Origin: Datnioides undecimradiatus
Taxonomy: Eukaryota; Chordata; Actinopteri; Lobotiformes; Datnioididae
DNA length: 64,000 bases
Direction: 5' to 3'
Assembly (NCBI GenBank): GCA_008933995.1
Contig: WARS01000014.1
Coordinates: 5,627,192-5,691,191 of the forward strand
A program made the position numbers and the translations under genes. Below are positions 30,750 to 42,683 of this stretch, one piece after another. The notes under the pieces were generated by a model, which saw nothing but the letters and a program-made list of their open reading frames with translations, was not told the DNA's origin and made no database searches. How positions within the stretch are numbered: the first letter of the stretch is position 1; each line of letters starts with the position of its first letter.

Positions 30750-33100
30750 ATGCCCAAGAGAAAGGTACGTATTCTGAAAATAACAAAAATACTTTGACGG
30801 GGATATCAGCTATTAATGCAATGCAAACCGTTATGAAGACATCCCTCTGAGACATTACTTAATTATAACGCTATGTATAACCTTTATTTAACGTTGGTAA
30901 TTTTTGTTCTATTTTCTAGATATAATATACATTTTTTATGTGTTAGAATGAATATTTTCCTGCTCGGACACGGCCTATAAAATGCGTTTTCTTCCGAGAG
31001 CCGCTGTCCTTTGGAGAGTCAGAAGTCTCTCTCGGTCTCCATGCAGTTAAAGCACAAGCAGCAGCCATGCTTTGCAGCTCTTGTCCACCTTCGTCGCCGA
31101 CCTACCGAGAACAAACGCTTCACTTATCGCCATTTCGCCACCAAACCGGCCGAAAATGCCACTAGAAAATGCTATAGTGCCTTTACTTTGCATTTTGGCC
31201 GCAAAAACAAACATTTGTCGTCGCGTTTCGATAAAATTGTATATTTTTTCTCTTTGTTCATAGTCCCAAATGGCTGCGATGGCGTGCCTCTGCCGCCTGG
31301 TGGCGCGCGTGAGCCGTAGCAGGTCCCTCCCCCTTCTCAAAGACTCCCGCGCCAGCTTTCAAATCTGAGCTTCATGCATTGAATGAGAGAAAGAGATGGG
31401 GGAGTGAAAGGGAAAAGCAGGGCCTGGGCCCTCAAAATATGGCTCCAGAGGCCCACATGGCTGAGCTCTCACAGCCTACTAGTGAAATCATTCCATTGCC
31501 CAACATTTCTGGGCTGTAATCCTTTTAAATGACCCCTATTTCAAATAAATTTTTGTTTTCACACAAAACTAAAAAGTTTTTTCAGCGGGTCTGTAATTAT
31601 CCGTTATATGGGCCCAGCACATTTAGCAACTGTTTCCTGTTAATATAAACTCTATTTATCCTCTCAGTAATGTTATTTTAATTTTTTTCAAGTGTAACTT
31701 GTCATATTTGTGTTTTTCAGTCACAGGTAACAGAGGGAGGTGAGCGGGAGGAGGTAAGACGGTGACACATGAAGTACAGCCACATATGTGTGATTAAATG
31801 TTATTGCGATCAGTATGTGGGACATGTGAGGCCATTATGGGAAAGAATGTACTTGAGTGTTAAATTCAAAGGTGTGTCTCCTGAATACAGTCCCAATCAA
31901 AATAAAAGCCCTGTGATAACACTCTTTGTTCTGTTTCAGCCTCAGAGGAGATCGGCCAGGTTATCAGCGGTAAGAAGACGCACATACAAACTCCACAAAC
32001 TCATTCACATCAACAGTCAGTTAAAAAAACATGCAAAACGTGGTGTAATGCATAAAAGTGCTTTCAAAGACTAAAATAATTAGATAATGCAACACGTTGC
32101 TTTTAGAGAAGCAAAAACAGATATAGAGATAAGTTACCCTTTCATAGAACACTGAAATCTGACTTCTGTCGATATAAAACTTCAAAACATGCATTTTTTA
32201 CTTAATTAAGCTCGAGAATTATTTAAAATCATTGAAATAGTGAATTAGGCAGCAATTTAGGTACCAAAAATACCTTAAAGCTAACATAAAGCTTTATTAC
32301 GCAGTATAAAATATAATTTAGGAAGGTTTTTGTGAGAAAAATGTGTAGGAGTGGTACAGTACATACTAAATACCAAAAGCAGGCGTAATAGAAGCTCTCA
32401 GAGTTTGTACTATAGTGTAATATGCTTTAGTTTCTTAATTAGCCCAGTTAGGGTCAGTCATAATGACATTATAGACCCTCGGATGATGGCTGTATTTAAA
32501 AGGGATTTCTAATAGGGAACATTTAAGAGTGTGTTAAAGAAGCTAAAGTCTTTAAGTACATTTGGAAATACAAGATAAACTGCACATTAGCAAAGAAAGC
32601 AGGATTGTATTCTAATTTAAGGGTTTCCTGATCCCTTTCTCTTTCCTTTCACAGAAACCGGCCCAACCCAAGCCGGAACCAAAGGCCAAGAAGGCAGCAA
32701 AGGTGAGAAACTCCGAGTCCCGACTCTGAATGAAGTCGCATGACAAAGCAGAAGACACAGGTGTTAGACGAGCATCCAGCCACTGATAGTCTGTTCTTTT
32801 CTGCTGCAGAAAGAAAAGGCTGTGAATGATAAGAAGGAGGACAAGAAGACCAAGAAGGCGAAGGAGAACGCAGAGGCAGAGGCAAACGAGGAAAACCACT
32901 CTGAGAACGGAGAGGCCAAGACCAACGAGGTGGGTCGACTCAAAAAAGTTTTTTACCAGCAGCAGAAGTGGGTTATTTTAGACGGTGCGTGTACGATATC
33001 TGCTCGAAAAGGGTTCAAAGTTTTGACCTTGGCCTGCTGCTTTGTCCCACAGGTGGAGGCAGCCCCCGAGGAGGCCAAGGAGGAGGCCAAGTCCGAGTAG
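30750..33100 (+). CDS. HMGN family nucleosome-binding protein (97 aa, six exons)
   Basis: Exons 30750-30764, 31721-31753, 31940-31969, 32655-32702, 32810-32929 and 33053-33100, all phase 0, 294 nt including TAG. It starts MPKRK, the invariant HMGN start and first half of a bipartite nuclear signal. Exon 3 is exactly PQRRSARLSA, the core of the nucleosome-binding domain that contacts the H2A/H2B acidic patch. KPAQPKPEPKAKKAAK follows. The tail is Lys/Glu-rich with ENHSENGEAKTNE and ends EEAKSE. HMGN proteins sit on nucleosomes, compete with linker histone and loosen chromatin. Length and tail resemble HMGN1/HMGN3-type proteins. Position next to and divergent from sh3bgrl corresponds to human HMGN5, whose tail is much longer. 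I therefore give the family but not a paralogue symbol. The six-exon layout with a five-codon first exon is the usual HMGN structure. Confidence 0.93.
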
Positions 33101-33960
33101 CACCACTGCCCAAGCTTCCTCCTCCTCCTCCTCTACAATCCCTCCCCACCCCTGAACCCCCCAGCCAGCCAGCCAGCCCCCCAAGTCTCTCACATGGTTT
33201 CCCTCCAAGGCGTATTGTTAACAGAGGAATATTTTTATCAATGATTTTATAAGTATCCGTACAGATTTTTAGCACAAAAAGCAAAGCTGATTATGGAGCA
33301 CCTTGCAGATTTGCAGTGGTCATATCAAGTGTCTGCAAGCAAGATGAACACACTAAAATCTTTTTTAAATGGCATTTCATGATTGTTGAAGGCTTGTGTG
33401 GTGTAGAAAGTGCGTCCCTGCCGGATTGGCTATGTTGTGAGTTGTGTATTCCTGTGTTCTTCCTCCTTCCCTGATCCTCCCGCTCCTTCCCCTCCCTCTT
33501 CCCCTCTTCTTCCTCCACAGATTAGACCTTCCTCCCCCCCGACAGTTCAGCCTTTATCCATGTTTTATTAACGGTTCAGCCATGTTACTGTGGGTGATTC
33601 TTTTAGACCTCTAAATGTGCAGTGAGTTCCCTTTTGCTTCTGTCTCTTGTTTTATTTTTTCCATTGAAATCGTGTTTAAAAAAAAAAAAAAGCGTGTTGA
33701 AGTGTGTTGTCCACATAAGAAAGAGGAAGATGAACATGTGAAACATTCCGGGAACAGTGATTGCCTCCGACCTGTCTCCTAGACGACCCTGCGTGTAAAA
33801 CAGCTCCTGCTCCATCCACGCTGTCATGTCGGCTTTTCTAAACACTCTGGTTTTTTTAAAACAATTGAATTTGGAAACCTTCTCTGACAAATGCAGGTGT
33901 CTGGTCCCTCTCTTATGTTCTGAAATTCTCTTAATAAAAAGAAGTCCTGGGAATTTTCCT
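33101..33960 (+). other. HMGN gene 3' UTR with poly(A) signal
   Basis: No ORF of interest. AATAAA at 33933-33938 is followed by a T/G-rich stretch from about 33970, giving a 3' UTR of about 0.86 kb. It contains CTC-rich runs and an A-tract near 33678-33690. Confidence 0.65.
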
Positions 33961-34084
33961 CGAATCAGCGTCCCGACTTTGTTTCTTTATGAGATGTAGA
34001 GTGGTACAAGTTTCCACATTAACGCCATAAGAGTCAGTCACTAAAGAGGAAAAAGTTATTTTCTGTAAACTGTAAGCACAGAGT

Positions 34085-34215
34085 AACAAAGTCTTCTATT
34101 AATCCCACAGTGGGGATATTTGCAGTGTTACAGCGGCGCAGAGGATGGTGCAACAGCAAGGAGCACCAGTACAAAAGGGAGCAAAATATAATTAAAATAA
34201 AAAGCAAGATATAAA
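34085..34215. repeat. dispersed repeat fragment ('ttaatcccacagtggggat')
   Basis: The attaatcccacagtggggat start followed by tgcagtgttacagc and an A-rich end resembles a common teleost interspersed repeat. Class unknown. Confidence 0.4.
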
Positions 34216-36820
34216 AGGAACAGCTCTACATCCCAGCCTTAAACTCCATTGTTCATATCTAAGCGAATACAACACTGTACCATTAAAAACTACAGTTGAA
34301 AGCTATATTGCAGCCTGCAATCTTGTTCTCCACAGCTTCCATTATTAACCACATGTGAGAGCCTTTCTGTGTCCCCCTGTATAGGGAGATGTAAAATCAG
34401 TCCTTTAATGCACAGGTTGCATTGGTTTGAACAGACACAAGACATAAAACATGATTCAGACAGTTACCGTCACCTCTGACATGAGGTAACACACGTAATT
34501 TTGTTTCACTGTGGACAAACTGAACATCTCCTTTTGAGACTGCTGCTGCAGGATACAAATTCCAAGGCAGTGCTTTTCATCCTGCCTCATATTTGCTTTG
34601 TCTAATTAAACACCGGAAGTTTGTTGATCCTCCAGACTCGCTGTAGGTCGGTGCTGAGGATTGAAACCAACGTGATTCATCTCACAGATCCGTTGCTGCA
34701 GATCCATTGAGAGAGCAGGTCAGCAAAAGGTCAGCCACTGTTGGGACACTATTCTGGGATTCCCTGACAGGGAGTGTATGTGACTTACTGGGAGACATTT
34801 GCTACTTGGTTTTTCATCCTTACTAAACGATTGGCCCTTGTTGCGAATCACCAAAATGTCAGTGTAAAGGATGTCATACTCAGCAGCTGATTAAAGGCCT
34901 CCACTGAAGCCTGTATACCCTTCATGCTTCAGTCTTGTAGTCATCACCAGACAGAGGGAGGTTACAGTGCTCTGTATGCCCGCCTGCAGAGGCCTGTACC
35001 CACTGAAGGAGCAGACAGTGTCTATCCAACCCTGCATCTCTACCCCCCTCGCCCCCCCGCAGGCTTCACACACTCAGATTTAACTCTCCACGAACTCAGG
35101 CGTGAGTGCTGTGACCCACATTCACCTCAACCCTCAAACAAAATATCACAGATTTATTTAGCAACATCACATAAAGAGAGCTCCACATTTAGTTCATGCA
35201 TACAGCGCTGCATGTGTCCATTCGCGGCAGATGCCTGGCAGCAGCAGGCATGAGGAAACGCATGTCGTCTATTAAGCAAACACAGTGCGAATAGGCCACT
35301 TTTCCCTGGGCTTTGTCTGAGTGTGCGTTTGCCTCCAGCACTGACAGTGTGTGAATGTGTATGCGTGTCTGCTGTGTCCTTTCAGGCCCAGACCTCGCTT
35401 TGCTGTGCATTAAAATATGCACAAGATTATTATTTTTAAAAAAAATTTGCAATGGCTTATTTGGATTGGCTGCAGCAGGCCTTCTTTTTTCAAAGACCAC
35501 AGAATTTGTGGGGGTTTATTTCAACACGAATCACTACCTGCATTTCCCACAGACCGTGACGCGATGTTGCGTTTCCTCCGCTGTTCAGTGCAGCGGTTGC
35601 AGCCCCTCTGACCTGCATTGTCATGGCCGAGCACCGGGCTCCATTTTGTCGATATTTTATTGTGTGCCCGGCGTTATTGCGCCGCGCCGCCACTAGATGT
35701 CACCCTTGTCTTACCCTTTCCCCACCTGCAGACACTCAGGAGCTTTCCTCGTGGCATCCTGGCGAGCTCTGATTAACCTCGCAATTTATTAACTCCCGCA
35801 TTAAACGCGCTATTATTTTTCTTTTCCTGAGGCATATTCATAGGAAATTATTGAGTGGCGAGAGACAGATCACACATTTCATCATGAAAAAGAACTTCAA
35901 ACATTTCAAAGTGGATCCCTCAAGGCTTTCCTAAAAAATCTCTCATCTCCTCTTTCATTCACGTCTCCCATCATATTTTCTTTGAATCCCCTGTCAGCGT
36001 CTTCCGTTTGATGCATTTGCTGTTCTATTTAACCTGTATTCAGCCAGACGATTCAATTAAGAGCACATCCCCAAGCCCAGGCCATGATTTCAGCCTCCTC
36101 TGTGCAAGATCTATTGATGAAGTGCATTGATGCGGGAGGGGCGGCGGGGGGGCTAAAGGAAATACATTATTGATCAGGCACAAAGTTTGTGATCTCAGCC
36201 GCGGTGGTCTCTCTTTTTCGCGCCACCTTCTTTCATCTGTGCAGTTCTTGTGATATCCCTACACCTTCATTGATCGGTCCATTCATCCTGTCTCCTGTGA
36301 TCAGCCCTCTGACTCGTTAACGGCTTTGATGCTAAGATGCACGCACGCGCACACGCGCGCGCACACTCTCTCTCACATACACATTTCTCTCTCCCGAGGC
36401 ATTCTGACATCAAAGAGCTAATTACTCCAATATTATTTTATCTTTTGGTCTGTGCAAGCTTGCTGCCTGGCCTGCATGAACTGAATGTTTGTCTCCCTGC
36501 TTAACTGTCTGTCTGACCATCTGCCAGTCTGCCTGCTCGTCTGCAGCTCATCCTCCTCTGTCTCTTTTCGCTATCTAGTACTCACAAGGGAGTCGTGCCC
36601 CCAGCCTCGCTCAAACCTCGCCAGTGTGCATCCTCATTCCGTCCTCTCTCTAACTCTCTGATGGGTTATGATATGTTGACTAAAATAGCCCCATTTCCCT
36701 TTATAAACATGTGCATATCCTATTCTGTCATCCCACGCGTTTCCAGCCTCTCTCTCCTCCCCACACTCATCCATTCACAGCCACTGTCCGCATCGCTCTG
36801 GTCAGGGTCTCGCACGCAGG

Positions 36821-36821
36821 A

Positions 36822-36862
<41 letters not shown>

Positions 36863-36872
36863 GCGCGCGCGC
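36821..36872. repeat. alternating purine-pyrimidine tract (TG)n(CG)n
   Basis: About 50 bp of nearly unbroken TG ending in gcgcgcgcgc, so a candidate Z-DNA-forming tract. Confidence 0.8.
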
Positions 36873-37528
36873 AAGCGTCGCTGTTGTGTGTAGTACGAGG
36901 AGGGGGAGTGGGAGGAAATTCTCTGCGTAAAGGATGAGGATGACCTTTTACGAGGAAGTGATTTAAATGATGTCCTGTCGTCACCAGGGATACCAGTGTG
37001 TGAATGTGGATGAGCATTTGTTGTGGAAAGCACGTCACACTTTTGCACATGCTTACACACACGCGCGCACACAATGGAAAGAGGAGAATATGCGCGGGCA
37101 CAAGTTGCCAACAGGTACATGCTGACATTTTGTGTGGAAAAAGCCTGAGTCAAATGTCCTCCCTGCAGACCGGACCTTAGTGATGCTTGAAATGAGCAGA
37201 TGTTTAGTGGCAAGGTCCTCTGATGGGCTGCTCTGAGAGGATGTTGCTGTCTGGTTGCCTTAAATTGTTTGTGCTCGACTGTCTTGTTTATCTGCGGGGC
37301 TGGCTGCACTCTATGGGGGTGGGATGTACAAATGTACAGGAGCGAGTGAATGGGAAGAGGCAGGGTGAGAAGGAGAGGAAGAGAAAGTACCGGGAGGTGG
37401 GGGGGGGCAAAGAGAGGAGAGGAAGCATGCAGGGGGAGAAGAGCTGGATGCAGATGGGGATCTATTCTCTCCCGCGCACGCAGACAAGATGGAAATGAGT
37501 GGGCGTCTGTGACGTCAATCAGTGTAGA

Positions 37529-37529
<1 letters not shown>

Positions 37530-37563
<34 letters not shown>
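37530..37563. repeat. (CA)n microsatellite
   Basis: About seventeen CA units. A palindromic CRE-like TGACGTCA lies just left at 37510-37517. Confidence 0.85.
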
Positions 37564-37566
<3 letters not shown>

Positions 37567-38164
37567 CAAACACGCTCACACACAGTGAGACACTCCCCTC
37601 CTCTTCCAGTCCCATGCTAATACATGCTTCACTGCAAACAGCAGCAGTGCCATGGATCACAGGCATAAACATCAGCACACATAAACAGACCCCCACCACC
37701 ACCCGCTACAAACCCCCCCCAAACCAAAAACAAACATGAGCATACGCACACACACACAGCTCTGAGTCTCATCTCATCTCTGTGCCATAGGCAGGGTTAG
37801 TAATCGTTCTCTGATTGCTAATTTTACAATCTTAAGAGTTTTCACGAAATGGCAAACTTGTAGCATCGGTCACAGGGCTGAAGGGCCAAGAGTCAGAGGA
37901 GTATATGGTTAGTACACATGTAGCAACCCCACAGGGTGGAAGAAGTGCTCAGGTCTTACCATTACAAGCCAAGTCCTGCATTCAAACCTATACTAAAAAA
38001 CAGGCGTATAAATATACTGTAAAACTGCTGTTGCTATTTGCTAATTTATCATTTAACTTAAATGATAAATTAAATAGAGACAAAAGTACAATGTTTCCCT
38101 CTGTAGCGAAGTGTGTAGAAATATAAACTTGCATGACATTTGCTCAAATAAAGTTAATCTACCT

Positions 38165-38204
38165 GGTGTGTGTGTGTGCATGTGTGCGTGCGTGCGTGCG
38201 TGTA
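38165..38204. repeat. (TG)n / (TGCG)n microsatellite
   Basis: TG array grading into tgcg tetramers. Confidence 0.8.
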
Positions 38205-38905
38205 TAATTACACAGTGGCTGCTGTGTGATTATAAAATGTGTGAGGTATAATAACTGAGAACCTTGTACACCAGCCAGCTGCGTGTACAGCTGTGCTTCC
38301 TCTCTCAGCAAATTGTAGCCCTCGCTCTGTTGTGAATCTGCCTTTCTGTCCGCCTGATTGATCACTTGTTATGTAAGCTCGTGTCTTTGTCACATGGCTA
38401 ACATTATGATCCATTATGCTGCATTAAGTTTGCATAATTAATAAAGTAAGGTCTCAGCGACCCACAGGTCCCTGAATGGATTTGATGTGCAGCAGACAAG
38501 CAGACAAGAAGCGCAGACACCCCTCAGAAAATATCACCGTCTCCCACTATACTCTGCATCACTGCACAATTTGGACTGATGCAAGAGGAGTTCAAGTAAT
38601 GACAGTACAATCTGAGGCAGAAAATAGCACAGATGGGTTGAAGTTGTACGTGGAATAACAAAGTAACATGATCGACAGGTCTGATTCCTCTAGGTTCTCT
38701 GATTCAGGCTCCATGTAAGGCATGTGTTTGGCAAGTTCGCCTTTAAGAAATCATCCATCCATGTCACAGAGTCGTGACGACACAGACTTCTATCTAGAGA
38801 AATGAAAAACTATTTTTGAAACACTCCTCACTGCCTCCCCCATTTTTTCTGTTGAGGGTAAATTAGCGGATAAAGTAAGAGTGCATCAATTTCAATGTGG
38901 GGGCG

Positions 38906-38933
38906 GTGTGTGTGTGTGTGTGTGTGTGTGTGT
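38906..38933. repeat. (GT)n microsatellite
   Basis: About fourteen GT units. Confidence 0.85.
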
Positions 38934-39900
38934 ATTTCTGATGAGGGGGGATGAGGTATGTGTGCGGAATGAGAACTAAAGATGCAGCAGCCACTTGCCT
39001 TGCCAATTGCTCTATTTCTTTGAGTAAAATGGTTTTCTTGGCTGTTTTTCATCAAGGTTTTTATCCTCTTGTACCCTCAGCTGGAAGAGGACTGAGTCAT
39101 AGCAGTCAAGGAAGCAGGTGGGTGGGAGGCACAGGGTGGGTAGGGGGGGAGTGGAGGGTGAGGAGAGAGATCGAGGACGTGGGTGGTACGGGTTGGGGGG
39201 GGTTGAGGGGGAGGTTGTAGTGAATGAAAAAAAAAACATGAATGGTGGATACTATGGATTTATTACCTGCTGTTTATCCACCAGTGAAACAGCAATTCTG
39301 TCTGAAAAGCAGCATAAAGCTGTCACAAATGATTATAGTTTCTATTACGTGCATGACTCTAAGTGCCTCATAAGAGCAGGTTGCATGGTGACTATCATGG
39401 CATTCAATAAACACCGCTCTCACATTAGACTTTGAAGGGGCAGGTAATCAACAGATAGAATGGAGTAAACTGGCCTTTGGTCGTACTTATCTCAATTCAC
39501 ACTTCAGATGGTTTGACATGGTTCATACCTTAAGCTTCTGCTGGCGTTGACTTGGAGCTTTTGTTTTCATTCATGCTGCAGAGGCAGCATCGGCCCACAG
39601 ATCATTCCTGATTTACTCCTGAGGGGTGAAAAGATTTGGAGATGTGAACAAATAAACATGTTTTTTTTAGCAAACCTGTATAAGGCTGACATTCTAAAAT
39701 GGTACTGATGCTGATGGTACTGATTGTCAAATCAGATGTGTTGGCCTCCGCATGGGAGAGACAGAAAGACACATGTGTGGGTGATATTCTCTTTTTGTCA
39801 CAGTCAGTTTGAAACTGTTTGTTGAAGGCGGACGGGTGGGCAGGCCATTAGGAAAATTGATGTGCGTGCAGCTGTGTGTATGTGTGTGTGCATGCTCCTG

Positions 39901-39902
<2 letters not shown>

Positions 39903-39953
<51 letters not shown>
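39903..39953. repeat. (TG)n microsatellite, longest in the window
   Basis: About 25 uninterrupted TG units, likely polymorphic. Confidence 0.9.
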
Positions 39954-39956
<3 letters not shown>

Positions 39957-42303
39957 CTCCTGCTCTAACATCACTGCTGTCGTCACTGCAGCCACCTCAC
40001 AGTGACTCCCCTGTGACTGAAGGCCTGACAACCTCCCACGCTCTCCCCATCAGCTCCTATGCTCCTGCTCCTCTTGCCTCGCTTTATCAATAACCTCACC
40101 CCCCAACACACACACACACACACACTCACTCTCTGTCCTTTGCTTTGTCTTCCCCTCAACTCCGTTTTCTCCATCCATCCATCTCTTTGTCCACTATCTT
40201 TTTCTTTCATTTCACCCACCTCCTTTTTCTTTTTTCTTGTTTTCATCTCTCGCCCCCTCATTTGCTGTGTGGGTCTTCCCTGTCTTTCGTCATGCTCTCT
40301 GCGCCCACCGTGCTGCCTGTCTCTGTCTCTATGGAAACCCTGGGTGGACAAGAGAGGCTCAGAGGTCTGTGAGACGCTGATACAGACCCTATTAGATCAC
40401 ATGCTTGCCTTCTCTCCCAGAGAGCCACATGCTTGCAACCTTGCACACAGAGGTGCAGGCCTATACTGTGTGTAAATGGTGTGTGACAATGCTGTTACCT
40501 GCCATCCCACGAGCCCCCCTGGCCATTGAAAGAGATGCCCCATCTCCCCTTGTGCCCATGACTTACTGGTGGTGTGAAGTGGGAGGAAAGGATGGAGGCA
40601 ACGAGAGAGTAAGGAGGGAGCCCTATTGTTTCATTAGACTGTAAATCTCTTCAATTACTAAGCGGAGATGGGGACCACCTGATGCCGCCTCTGCACATAC
40701 TGTATATTCCCATCTGGACACACACACACAGAAAGACACACACATGTATGCACACCCTCCTCTCTGGCCCCCTCCTCTCCTGTCTCCCCTTTCAGTCTCA
40801 CACCTCACGAACCATATTCTCCTCACATTTACACATTGTTGAGCCTGCTGTGTTGCGTAGACTGTGCGTCATTCGGGTCCAAACACATCTAAAGGACAGG
40901 TGATTTGCGATAAGAGGTCTCACACAGACAGAATTTCACAGCTTGGGGTCGCTCTCCTGGGTGACATCGTGATTTGACGGTCACGCTTAAGTGGATCATT
41001 GCTGAGCGCAATCATGGGGAGGATACGTAAGCTGTGCAGCGTGTCATTTTGGGGGAAAAGTGGTAGGGGTGTGAATGAGATTGGAGCAAAAAGAGACAAG
41101 TAAAAAGTGGTGTAGGATTTCTTCTTTTCTTCAGTCAAAGCTTAGCTTCATTTTTGAAACAATTCAATTCTCTGACAAAGCTTGAAGGTTTGTTGAGTTT
41201 CCCCTTTATTTTATCAAAATATACATGAATAAACTACAACAAAGGACTACATTAAAGAAGACATCAAAACGGGCAGCAATAACAGGGGTCAACAACTGAA
41301 CACACACCCAACCCAGCCCCAGGCCCACCCCGTTAACACCCCCAGTGCAGTGAGATAAAGACATGCCAATGATGTCTCACATTTAGGCACTTGATTTTCC
41401 CTACCGAACCATCTTTGGTCGTAGTTGCTGTTGCACGGCTTTGAACTTAGAGTCAAACAGGTTTGAGGTGAATTCAAACTCGTCTAATGTTGAATTGGAG
41501 GCTGCTGATTCACGAGAGGAGTCACATGAGTTTAAATGTAAATCCTTTCAGTTTAGACAGATCTGTGTCTGCCATGTTTAGAGATGACCCAAAGATGGTT
41601 ATAACCTGACCACCTCCATAGAGTAAACTTTAGCATTAAATAAATCAACACTAGATGGTACAGTACTTCACATGATTACAGAAAGGACTCCACAAGGGTA
41701 AGGAATCAAGCACTACATCTGAACACAATTTACCTGAAAACAATGCAGTGTATCCGCACACCATATACTGTAATCAATACTCTGTACAGTCTATTGCAAA
41801 GGCATTGTTGTTGGCATTTTTCTGTAGGAACTAACCAGTCTGTTTACCACTGAGTATTATCTTGGAAAGTCTTGCAAAAATAGATCAATTTTTATTAAAT
41901 TAAAAGCCTTTGCTTTGACTCCAGGATGAGATATATACTAGCTACTCATGCATGTCTAACTTTGTGTGCATACAGGAAACTGTATGTATGCTTGTGTGTT
42001 TGTGTTTGTGTGTGTGATGTGCATGCATGTGCATGTTCTGATGAAACCTACTGTACACACTGGTAGACTTGTCCCTCAGTATTTTCTTCTGAACACACAC
42101 TTTCAGTAAAGGATTAACAAAGTTACATTAAACTGTTTAAGAAGCATAGTAGTCACACAGTATTTGGCAGTGAGAGAACAGTCCTAATTTATCCATGCAC
42201 AATATCAACCACAGGCAAGGTCCACATTCTGAACAAACCCATTAAGAACAACACAGTAAGAACATGAAAAGAGTGTACAACAATTCAAGAACCTGGAAGT
42301 GTG

Positions 42304-42306
<3 letters not shown>

Positions 42307-42338
<32 letters not shown>
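42307..42338. repeat. (TG)n microsatellite in the probable tent5d 3' UTR
   Basis: About sixteen TG units 350 bp past the tent5d stop codon. On the mRNA strand it reads (CA)n. Confidence 0.8.
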
Positions 42339-42683
42339 GGTGCATTTGTGTGAATGTCAACAGCACAGCTGGTTTCCTAGGGAGACCAAAGGGCTATGAC
42401 TCATGCAGTGCATACAGCATTTTCTGGAATTTCAACAATATCGGAAGAATTATTATTTTCCCACAAAGCCCAGTTAATTAAATATAATCATGTTAGAACC
42501 TTACAGTGTACTCGGGGAGTTTACTGTAAAACCCTACTCAGACCCACCCCCATAGGTCTATTATAGACCAAACAGTTTATCCCTGGATTATATTTCCATT
42601 CTCCAGCTCTTTCTCTTCATGGCAAGCACCTTCCCCTTTGCACGAGTGCGTGTTTTGTTTAATTAGGTGCATGTTTGTGTGTG

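Larger units (their letters stand above)
33961..42683. other. intergenic region between HMGN and tent5d 3' ends
   Basis: About 8.7 kb between two convergent genes. No coding exon was recognised; the longer ORFs (e.g. 36767-37702) are translations of microsatellites and low-complexity text. It holds many CA/TG arrays and a dispersed-repeat fragment (34085-34215). On the minus strand AATAAA at 41215-41220 is a candidate end for the tent5d mRNA, giving a 3' UTR of about 1.5 kb. Confidence 0.6.

Noticed and set aside
30968-31380. Overlapping ORFs on both strands in HMGN intron 1
   Set aside because: CpG-rich sequence near the promoter keeps several frames open. No motif or splice support.
36767-37702. 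311-aa minus-strand ORF
   Set aside because: It reads through CA/TG arrays (runs of VCVCVC and THTHTH) with no domain. It is a microsatellite artefact.
40059-40475. 138-aa plus-strand ORF
   Set aside because: Low-complexity pyrimidine-rich text giving Leu/Ser/Pro runs, flanked by CA repeats.
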